Positions 1 through 6,804 of a DNA stretch of 64,000 nucleotides are shown here, one piece after another. Position 1 is the first letter of the stretch. Each line of letters opens with the position of its first letter. The translations under genes and the position numbers were made by a program. The notes below the pieces were generated by a model that did no database searches, was not told the origin of the DNA, and was given only the letters and a program-made list of their open reading frames with translations. Source of the DNA: Massilia sp. Bi118 (GTDB lineage Bacteria; Pseudomonadota; Gammaproteobacteria; Burkholderiales; Burkholderiaceae_D); contig NZ_CAKKMV010000019.1 of assembly GCF_918697865.1 (NCBI RefSeq), positions 1 through 64,000 of the forward strand, given 5' to 3'.

Positions 1-125
1 TGCTGGAGCCGCTCGGCTATATACCGCCGGCCGAAGCTGAGGCAAACTATTATAAGCAACTGAGCAGTCAAGCCATCTCGGCCTGACTCACACTAACCGG
101 CCTCCACGAAAGCCGGGGCGGTTCA
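1..125 (+). mobile_element. IS3-family insertion sequence, right end (left part outside window)
   Basis: The transposase C-terminus (3-86) is followed by a terminal sequence at 100-125 which, read on the opposite strand, begins TGAACCGCCCCGGCTTTC. That is a typical IS3-family terminal inverted repeat. The element therefore ends at 125 and the host sequence resumes at 126. The left end and the rest of the transposase are outside the window, so the matching repeat and the target duplication (expected 3-4 bp) cannot be checked here. Confidence 0.85.
3..86 (+). CDS. IS3-family transposase OrfB, C-terminal fragment (cut by window edge)
   Basis: Frame 3 is open from the window edge and gives LEPLGYIPPAEAEANYYKQL followed by a few residues and TGA at 84-86. 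The GYIPPAEAEANYY motif is characteristic of the extreme C-terminus of IS3-family DDE transposases (rve-type integrase core), where it follows the catalytic domain. Only 27 residues are visible, so activity cannot be judged. The 14 bases to the terminal repeat match the usual layout, with the ORF ending just before the right inverted repeat. Confidence 0.85.
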   Translation: MEPLGYIPPAEAEANYYKQLSSQAISA

Positions 126-140
126 TATCTTGGGTTCGCG

Positions 141-1253
141 TTGCAACCAGTGCGGCTATGCTACTACCTTCTGAGCAGTCCACGTGATGCGAGCGTGTCC
201 CTCGAATATCTGGATGATGTTGCTGTCCACTACGCCGACGGCACGCTGCTATTGGAGCAATGCAAAAGTGCTCTCGCACACAACCCCATTTCTGACTGGT
301 CGGATGACCTTTGGAAGACGGTCGCGAATTGGTTTGACGCGGTGGAAACGCAGAAGGTGGATGGTGCGAAAACATCCTTCAAGCTCTACGTGACACCTCC
401 GAAGCCCGGCAAATTGAGTACGGCAATGCACACCGCAGCCGACGAAAAAGCTATTGAGGCGCTTGTCAAACAGGTCAAGGACAAGCTGAAGAAAAAGGCC
501 AATGCCCCAAAATGCATAGCGCATGTTCAGAAGTTTATCAATGCACCTAATGCCCTACGCCTAGCTGTTGTCGGCAAGGCCACAGTCTTTGCCGCCGATG
601 CTGACCCATTAGAACCTCTTCGTGAACTGTTGAGGCCCACGATCCCAGAGGCATTGCTTGACGTGATCTGCGCCTCGGCGATTGGCCAGGCCAAGGAGGC
701 TGCCGACAAATGCATTCGCAGGAAGGTCCCGGCGGTGGTAGCTGTGGCGGAGTTCCAAAGAAACTTCCACGCCTTTGTCCAGCAGAACAACATGGCAGGC
801 TATCTACCGACTTTCACGGCCGCTCCATCCAAAGACGCCGCAAAGGCTTTACTGACGAATCGTCCGGTTTTCGTGCGACAACTGCAGCTGATACAGGCGT
901 CCGAAGAGCAACAGCTTCGAGCGGTCAGCGACCTCATGCGTATGTCTGGCGACAAGGTGAAGTGGGCAGAACAAGGCCTCGTCTTTAACGGCACCTTTGA
1001 GGACTGGGAGGGTACCTTACTGCGCAAGCACGATGCAGCTCAGAGCGAAGTCCGGGACACTTACGCAGAAAAGACTCAGGAGGCTCAAGGAAGGATCGTT
1101 TATAGCCGCTGTGCTGTTATGGAAGTTCCGCTCGACAGTCGAGTAGTACCTGGGCATTTCACTCATGGAGGCTTTAACGATCTGGCAGACAGGCAAGAAC
1201 TGGGTTGGCATCCGGAGCACAAGACGCTTCTGAATAAAGAGGACAAAAAGTGA
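141..1253 (+). CDS. ABC-three-component system protein, 5' end interrupted by IS
   Basis: The 370-residue protein begins LQPVRLCYYLLSSPRDASVS and continues with SLEYLDDVAV and LLLEQCKSAL. This N-terminal pattern is one I associate with the first component of ABC-3C systems, predicted conflict systems built around a DUF3732 ATPase. The codon at 141 is TTG. The frame stays open upstream through 126 (Y-L-G-F-A) and into the IS end at 125 with no ATG and no evident ribosome-binding site, so the native start was probably removed by the IS insertion and only a short N-terminal piece is missing. The 3' end overlaps the next gene (GTGA at 1250-1253), indicating translational coupling. The product may still be made from TTG or from a start inside the IS, or the gene may be dead. 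Confidence 0.7.
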   Translation: MQPVRLCYYLLSSPRDASVSLEYLDDVAVHYADGTLLLEQCKSALAHNPISDWSDDLWKTVANWFDAVETQKVDGAKTSFKLYVTPPKPGKLSTAMHTAADEKAIEALVKQVKDKLKKKANAPKCIAHVQKFINAPNALRLAVVGKATVFAADADPLEPLRELLRPTIPEALLDVICASAIGQAKEAADKCIRRKVPAVVAVAEFQRNFHAFVQQNNMAGYLPTFTAAPSKDAAKALLTNRPVFVRQLQLIQASEEQQLRAVSDLMRMSGDKVKWAEQGLVFNGTFEDWEGTLLRKHDAAQSEVRDTYAEKTQEAQGRIVYSRCAVMEVPLDSRVVPGHFTHGGFNDLADRQELGWHPEHKTLLNKEDKK

Positions 1254-1759
1254 CAGACAGAGCTCCAGCACCACGTCTCAGTGAGGCCGCACTCGTGCAA
1301 AACGAGGCGCTCGCGGCATACGCTATTTGGAGATTCGGTCTTGGATTCCAAGAGCGTGATGGACAAGCTGCACCTCTGCCTCTTGCATTCTTGCTCTTGC
1401 CGCTGGTACTTCACGCGCCGACTCTGGCTACCGTGCTTAGCACGCAGAAAGCTTCCGGCTTGTATCTTTTCGCTGGCAAACTTGGCGAGCATCGCGAAGA
1501 TCTTTTGGCGGTACACGGTCGTGCTTTGGCACTCCGTCAACTGACGCTTGAATCACTCATCGTCGCTGAGCAGTCTAGGTTGGTTCGCATCGAACCGAGT
1601 ACCGCAACCATCCGGGCATTCAGCCCCCACAATGAGTTGGTGGCTCCAACGCTTCCTGAGCGAATTCGACGAATCTCACCTGCCAGTGAAAAGATTGGAT
1701 ACTGGTTTTCTGGCCTCTCCGACCAACAGGTCGCCCATACATTGAAAATAGGGTTCTAA
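1250..1759 (+). CDS. ABC-three-component system, middle component
   Basis: A 169-residue protein starting with GTG at 1250, overlapping the stop of the previous gene by 3 bases and the start of the next by one (TAATG at 1757-1761). Its size, its place between the first component and the DUF3732 ATPase, and segments such as NEALAAYAIWRFG, FLLLPLVLHAPT and AHTLKIGF match the small middle component of ABC-3C systems. In the published prediction of these systems (Aravind group classification of ABC ATPases) this component is thought to bridge the ATPase and the effector-type protein. No enzymatic motif is visible. Family assignment rests mainly on context and pattern recall. Confidence 0.7.
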   Translation: MTDRAPAPRLSEAALVQNEALAAYAIWRFGLGFQERDGQAAPLPLAFLLLPLVLHAPTLATVLSTQKASGLYLFAGKLGEHREDLLAVHGRALALRQLTLESLIVAEQSRLVRIEPSTATIRAFSPHNELVAPTLPERIRRISPASEKIGYWFSGLSDQQVAHTLKIGF

Positions 1760-3714
1760 TGCACTTCCAACTGTTGAAAGTCATTTTGTGGCCGCGAAAA
1801 GGCAGTGAGCCGAGGGTGGTCAAGTTCGAGCCGGGCATGGTGAACGTCATCAGCGGCGCCTCTAAGACAGGGAAGTCGTCGGTCATCCCAGTCATTGACT
1901 ACTGCTTGGGTTCGGAAAAGTGTGCCATTCCCGTCGGTGTAATTCGAGATTCGTGCTCATGGTTTGGCATTTTGGTCGATACACTCGAAGGGCAGAAGCT
2001 GCTAGCTCGAAGGGAGCCCGGTGGCCTAAAAGCATCCGGAGAAATGCTGCTCCTAGAAGGCCCGGTCGTCGAGGTCCCGTCAATCATCATTGAGAAGAAT
2101 CACAATGTCGAGTATGTGAAAGCCGTATTGAACCGGCTCTCTGGTCTGTCGAATCTGCAGTTCGAGGCCGGCGCAGATGAGCGGTTCAAGTCGCGTGTGA
2201 GCTTTCGTGACCTGATGGCCTTCCTGTTCCAGCCACAGAATATCGTTGCCAATCCAGATGTGCTGTTCTTTAAGGCGGACACGACTGAGCACCGGGAAAA
2301 GCTGAAGACCATCTTCCCTTACGTGCTCGGCGCGATAAGCCCTGAACTGCTTCTGGCCCGGCACGACCTTGACCGGCTATCGCGGCTTCTTCGTCGCAAA
2401 GAGGGCGAACTTAAAGCACGTCAGGATACAGGTGCAGCTTGGCAGCGTGAAGGTTTCGCATGGGCCCGTCTGGCGATTGAATATGGACTTTTGCCCACGC
2501 AAACGGTGGTGCCGGATGACTGGCCAGCGACCGTCGATCTGATGCGAGTGGCGCTTCGCAGCGACACGCGGTCAGCAACGCCCACGTTAGCGTCGATGGA
2601 CGTTATCATGAGCAGACTCGCCGAACTGCGGGCGATCGAGTCGAAGCTGACGATGACCCTTAATCATTCCCGTCAACGCCTCCATGAACTGCGCCGCCTT
2701 GACGAAAGTAGCGACGAGTACCGTGATGGTCTCCGCATTCAGCGAGACCGCTTGGGCTTGTCGACCTGGATTCGAGAGCTTGCGTCACAGCATCCCGCAG
2801 CGGTCCTTGAGCCTAGTGAGGCGGGTCGTTCGCGAGTCGACCAGCTATGCCAAGCGCTGGAAGGCATTGAGTTAAGGCTACGGTCCTACCCGGAAGTTTC
2901 TGAATCGCTTGGAAAAGAGACGCTGCGCCAACGTGAGACGGTAGACACTGTCCTCAGCGACTTGGCCGCTGTGCGGACGGAAATTCGCGCCTTAGAAGGA
3001 CAGTCTGATGAGGCTCGGAAGGTCACTACGCGAGGCGAGGAAATTTCCCGATTCCAAGGGCGGTTGCAAGAGGCACTCAGGCTGTACGACGCTGCTGACA
3101 CGTCCTCTGAACTGAACCAAGAGATTTCGATGTTGCGGGCTGAGGTCGGACAGCTTGCCAAACTGGTGTCAGAACATGAGATTGGAAGGAAGCTGGAGAA
3201 CGCGCTCGATACTATCCAGAACATCTCTGGCAGACTAATCCCGCAGCTCGACGGTGAATGGCCAGACGCACCAATTCGCCTTGTCATCCAAGACCTCAGC
3301 GTGAAAGTAATCCGAGAAACGCGTGACGACTTCCTTTGGGAGATTGGTAGCGGCGCGAACTGGCTGGCATATCACATTGCCCTTAGTCTGGCGCTACAAG
3401 GATATTTCTTGCGCTTGCCGCAACACCCTGTTCCCGCGCTACTGATCTACGATCAGCCGAGTCAGGTCTATTTCCCTGCACGTCGCACAGGAAAGGTGAC
3501 CGAGGACGAGCTCGATCCCACGTGGAAGAATGAAGACGTGGTCGCGGTCAGGAAGGTCTTCGCACTGTTCGACGACATCATCAAGAAAACAATGGGACGC
3601 CTTCAAATCATTGTTCTCGACCATGCGGACGAGGAGGTTTGGGGAGGGCTGAAAAACGTTCATCTCGTGGAGGAGTGGCGCGGTAAGGGGCTTGTGCCAG
3701 ATGCTTGGGTTTAG
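1759..3714 (+). CDS. DUF3732 ABC/SMC-like ATPase of an ABC-3C system
   Basis: A 651-residue ATPase. Walker A is GASKTGKSS at residues 33-41, followed by VIDYCLGS, a hallmark of the DUF3732 family. The middle (about 210-480) is rich in charged, coiled-coil-like sequence as in SMC/Rad50 proteins. The C-terminal ATPase half contains LLIYDQPSQVYFP near residue 560, which fills the Walker B position with an unusual D-Q instead of D-E, and IIVLDHADEEVW near 617-628. ABC-3C ATPases are predicted to sense invading nucleic acid and trigger an effector; this is a family-level prediction, not shown here. It is the last gene of the overlapping three-gene operon, and no clear terminator follows. Confidence 0.8.
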   Translation: MHFQLLKVILWPRKGSEPRVVKFEPGMVNVISGASKTGKSSVIPVIDYCLGSEKCAIPVGVIRDSCSWFGILVDTLEGQKLLARREPGGLKASGEMLLLEGPVVEVPSIIIEKNHNVEYVKAVLNRLSGLSNLQFEAGADERFKSRVSFRDLMAFLFQPQNIVANPDVLFFKADTTEHREKLKTIFPYVLGAISPELLLARHDLDRLSRLLRRKEGELKARQDTGAAWQREGFAWARLAIEYGLLPTQTVVPDDWPATVDLMRVALRSDTRSATPTLASMDVIMSRLAELRAIESKLTMTLNHSRQRLHELRRLDESSDEYRDGLRIQRDRLGLSTWIRELASQHPAAVLEPSEAGRSRVDQLCQALEGIELRLRSYPEVSESLGKETLRQRETVDTVLSDLAAVRTEIRALEGQSDEARKVTTRGEEISRFQGRLQEALRLYDAADTSSELNQEISMLRAEVGQLAKLVSEHEIGRKLENALDTIQNISGRLIPQLDGEWPDAPIRLVIQDLSVKVIRETRDDFLWEIGSGANWLAYHIALSLALQGYFLRLPQHPVPALLIYDQPSQVYFPARRTGKVTEDELDPTWKNEDVVAVRKVFALFDDIIKKTMGRLQIIVLDHADEEVWGGLKNVHLVEEWRGKGLVPDAWV

Positions 3715-3966
3715 CGGTAGGCCGGTGGATATCGAGGTGGTCGAAATCATATCCGGCAACACATCTGTGCCGTGCAGTTCCCGCAGGTGCGCTGGGCACT
3801 CTGACACCCTCATATCACGCGCGTACATGCTTACGACCAGGGGGACACTTCGCGCTGGTGATTGCGAAACCGATTGCTACGCACTTAAAAACGTGGTCTA
3901 GCTTGGCTTACGCTCGGCATTAGCCCGTGGTAACCGAGTTATCCGCGTTTTAGCCGGAAGGCAGAG

Positions 3967-4467
3967 GTGTCGTACAATTTAGCGATGGAATACCATATTG
4001 CGCGTGTCAATTATCACTATCGGAAACTTCGAACGACACTTCAGCGACTGCCGGCGACTGACGCTGGCGCGAATGTGGAGTTCGAGGCCTACGTGTTCTT
4101 CGAAGTCTGCTTCCACTTGAAGGATTGGATAAAGTCCGACCCCAGGTATGACCTACGCCGCGATGATGTTGACGCCTATATCAACCAATCAAAGCCTCTG
4201 CGAATGCTTCATGATCTCTGTAACAGACTGAAGCATCGGACTCTGACTTGGCCTAAAACGGATATTGGCCCTTTTAGTATGACTTTCACTATTGAAGTTG
4301 GCCCTGAAGGGGCATACCAGCGGCTGAGCCGGCTAGAGGCAGAAGTTGACGGAAAGGTCGTGTGCATGTACTCCTTGGCTGATCAGGCGATGCGTTCTTG
4401 GGCTGCGTATTTTGACGCTCACCCAGCGCTTCGTCTAGCGGCAGGATGCACCCTTGAGCCAGTGTAG
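3967..4467 (+). CDS. Hypothetical protein
   Basis: A 166-residue protein with a GTG start at 3967, supported by a CGGAAGG Shine-Dalgarno sequence at 3955-3961; an in-frame ATG lies at 3985. It has no signal peptide or membrane segment. The composition is that of a soluble, mostly helical protein with HLKDWIK and LHDLCNRLKHR motifs. Patterns of the type NRLKHR/NALKH occur in small helical proteins of unknown role near mobile elements, but I cannot name the family. It follows the ABC-3C operon after 252 bases on the same strand, and the region between has no recognisable gene. Codon use is less GC-biased than in the peptidase gene downstream, consistent with belonging to the acquired segment. 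Confidence 0.6.
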   Translation: MSYNLAMEYHIARVNYHYRKLRTTLQRLPATDAGANVEFEAYVFFEVCFHLKDWIKSDPRYDLRRDDVDAYINQSKPLRMLHDLCNRLKHRTLTWPKTDIGPFSMTFTIEVGPEGAYQRLSRLEAEVDGKVVCMYSLADQAMRSWAAYFDAHPALRLAAGCTLEPV

Positions 4468-4791
4468 CGCCCCTCAATGACGAGAGTGACAGCGGTAAGC
4501 AAATATGCGAACTCAACCATTTACGGTATATCTGAATGTATTTGGCATACTGCCAATGGAAAGCTCAGCAACCTAGCGGGTTGTGATGCTATTGAACGTA
4601 ATCGCGCGCTACGTCGAGCGCATGCTGACAGCGACCAAGGCGTAGTAAGCACAGCGTACGGCCGGCCTCGGCCGTACAAATTTCCTCCGTTTCCCCATCA
4701 ATTGGCGTAGACTGCCTGCTGGCAACACCATCAGTAGGCAGGGCATTCGCTCGCCTGTATTTACTACAGAATAAAACAAAAGGGGACCAGG
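4468..4791. other. Intergenic stretch with one strong hairpin
   Basis: No coding signal is convincing here. The stretch contains a perfect 9-bp stem at 4656-4677 (GTACGGCCG, 4-base loop, CGGCCGTAC) without an adjacent T-run, so it is not a classical intrinsic terminator. The transition from lower-GC sequence (the ABC-3C side) to high-GC chromosomal sequence falls in this interval. The ribosome-binding region of the S9 peptidase (GGGGACC) lies at its right end. Confidence 0.5.
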
Positions 4792-6741
4792 ATGAACACG
4801 AGGATGCGTGGCGTGAAGCCATTGGTATTGCTGGCGCTGCTGGCCGCGGCCGGCATCAGCTCGGCCGAGGGCATGCACAGCTACCGCTCGCTGGCGATTT
4901 CCGGCAATGGCGAACGCCTGGCCGCGCTGGAAGCGGTCGAGGGCGAGGCGAAGAACGGCCCGCGCATCGTCGTGCGCGACACCGCCACCGGCAAGATCGT
5001 CTCGACTTTCCAGCAATCCGACTGCAGCGGCTGCCGCATCGAGGCGCCGGTATGGTCGCCGGATGGCAGCGCAATGGCGCTGATCAGCACCGACCCGAAG
5101 GCCGGTGTTGCGACCGTCAACGTGCTGCGTGACGGCAAGCTGAGCGCGGTCGCCAGTGTCAAGGGCGTCGCGAACACCGTGCGCTGGTCGCCGGATGGCC
5201 GCCAGCTGGCCTTCCTGGCCACCGTCGGTGCGAAAAAGCTGACCGGCGCGGTGGAAGCGGGTGCGCGCCAGATCGGCGAGATCGGCGTGGCCGAGCAGGA
5301 AGACGAGCAGCGCATCGCCGTGGTCTCGAGCAGCGGCGGCGACTATCAACTGGTTTCCCCGAACGACACCTTCATCTACGAATACGACTGGACTCCGGAC
5401 GGCAAGGGCTTCGTCGTCACCAGCGCCAAGGGCAACGGCGACAACAACTGGTGGATCGCGACCCTGGGCCACGTCGAGCTTGCTTCCGGCAAGCTCCGTG
5501 TGCTGGCCGCGCCGAAGATGCAGATGAACATGCCGCACGTCTCGCCGGACGGCCGCACGGTCGCCTTCATCGGCGGCCTGATGAGCGATTTCGGCTCGGT
5601 CGGCGGCGACGTCTACACGGTCTCGATCAATGGCGGCGAGCCGGTCGACGTGACCCCGGGCTTTGCCGGCACCTTCAACGGCATCGCCTGGCGCGGCAAG
5701 CAGGTGATGGCATCCGTGCTGGCCGGCGCCGACGCCGGCGTGGTGGCGATCGACCCGGCGGCGCGCAGCAGCCGCGTGCTGTGGAAAGGGCCGGTCTCCG
5801 CCTCCGCATCGCGCGACGGCCGCTTCGTGTTCAGCCTCGATGGCAAAGTGGCGGCTTCGGTGCACGAGGACTACGAGCACGCCCCGCGTATCGTCGCCGG
5901 CCGCCTGCCGGAGATGAACGCGATCACCCGCGACAACGAATCCTTCGCCCCGGTCGTGTCGGCGCAGAGCGTCAGCTGGACCAACGAGGGCTACAAGGTG
6001 CAGGGCTGGCTGGTCGGCCCGCGCCAGGTCGACGCCGGCAAGAAGCATCCGATGATCGTGCAGGTGCACGGCGGCCCGGCGGCAGCAAGCACACCGCGCT
6101 ACATCTCTGGCGGCGAGGGTGGCAATTCGCTGGTGCGCGACCTGGTCAAGCAGGGCTATTTCGTGTTCATGCCGAACCCGCGCGGCAGCTATGGCCAGGG
6201 CTCGAGCTTCACCAGCGCCAACCGCAAGGACTTCGGCGGCGGCGACTGGCGCGACATCCTGGCCGGCGTCGACGCCGCCATCAGGCAGGCGCCGGTGGAC
6301 GGCAACCGCCTCGGCCTGATGGGCCACTCCTACGGCGGCTACATGACCATGTGGGGCGTCACCCACAGCACGCGCTTCAAGGCCGCGGTGGCCGGCGCCG
6401 GCATCGCCAACTGGATCAGCTACTACGGCCAGAACGGCATCGACCAGTGGATGGTCCCGTTCTTCGGCGCCACCATGTACGACGATCCGGCCGTCTACCG
6501 CCGCGCCTCGCCGATCGAATCGATCAAGGATGCGAAGACGCCGACCCTGATCTACGTGGGCGAGCGCGACGTGGAATGCCCGCCGGCGCAGTCGATGGAG
6601 TTCTGGCACGGGCTGAAGGCGATGGGCGTGCCGACCACGCTGGTAATCTATGAAGGCGAAGGACATGCCTTCCGCAAGCCGGAGCACCAGAAGGACCTGC
6701 GTGCGCGCGAAATCGGATGGTTCAACAAGTATTTGAAATGA
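4792..6741 (+). CDS. Secreted S9-family (prolyl oligopeptidase-like) peptidase
   Basis: A 649-residue serine peptidase. The N-terminus (MNTRMRGVKPLVLLALLAAA then GISSAEG) is a signal peptide, so the enzyme should be periplasmic or exported. Residues of about 40-380 show repeated WSPDG/SPDGR-type WD40-like beta-propeller motifs. The C-terminal alpha/beta-hydrolase domain carries the nucleophile motif GHSYGGYM (Ser near 513), the acid in YVGERDVE (near 592) and the His in EGEGHAF (near 625), so the catalytic triad is intact. Enzymes of this class cleave short peptides, typically as dipeptidyl or acylaminoacyl peptidases. Translation starts at ATG 4792 behind GGGGACCAGG. The gene is monocistronic, ending in a terminator at 6782-6804 shared with the convergent M16 peptidase. 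Confidence 0.93.
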   Translation: MNTRMRGVKPLVLLALLAAAGISSAEGMHSYRSLAISGNGERLAALEAVEGEAKNGPRIVVRDTATGKIVSTFQQSDCSGCRIEAPVWSPDGSAMALISTDPKAGVATVNVLRDGKLSAVASVKGVANTVRWSPDGRQLAFLATVGAKKLTGAVEAGARQIGEIGVAEQEDEQRIAVVSSSGGDYQLVSPNDTFIYEYDWTPDGKGFVVTSAKGNGDNNWWIATLGHVELASGKLRVLAAPKMQMNMPHVSPDGRTVAFIGGLMSDFGSVGGDVYTVSINGGEPVDVTPGFAGTFNGIAWRGKQVMASVLAGADAGVVAIDPAARSSRVLWKGPVSASASRDGRFVFSLDGKVAASVHEDYEHAPRIVAGRLPEMNAITRDNESFAPVVSAQSVSWTNEGYKVQGWLVGPRQVDAGKKHPMIVQVHGGPAAASTPRYISGGEGGNSLVRDLVKQGYFVFMPNPRGSYGQGSSFTSANRKDFGGGDWRDILAGVDAAIRQAPVDGNRLGLMGHSYGGYMTMWGVTHSTRFKAAVAGAGIANWISYYGQNGIDQWMVPFFGATMYDDPAVYRRASPIESIKDAKTPTLIYVGERDVECPPAQSMEFWHGLKAMGVPTTLVIYEGEGHAFRKPEHQKDLRAREIGWFNKYLK

Positions 6742-6781
6742 CTATGCAGTGCGTGGGCACGGAGTGCCTAGCCTATAAGAA

Positions 6782-6804
6782 GCCGGCTCGCGCCGGCTTT
6801 TTTT
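6782..6804 (+). terminator. Intrinsic terminator of the S9 peptidase gene
   Basis: A GCCGGC stem (6782-6787), a TCGC loop and the GCCGGC partner (6792-6797) are followed directly by seven T residues (6798-6804). The T-run abuts the stop codon of the convergent M16 gene. Read from the minus strand, the same stem is followed by a weaker T-rich tail. Confidence 0.9.

Noticed and set aside
4609..6687. 692-codon minus-strand open frame antisense to the S9 peptidase
   Set aside because: The translation is low-complexity (RRRAA, DRH repeats) and the plus-strand gene has an intact catalytic triad, so this is a shadow.
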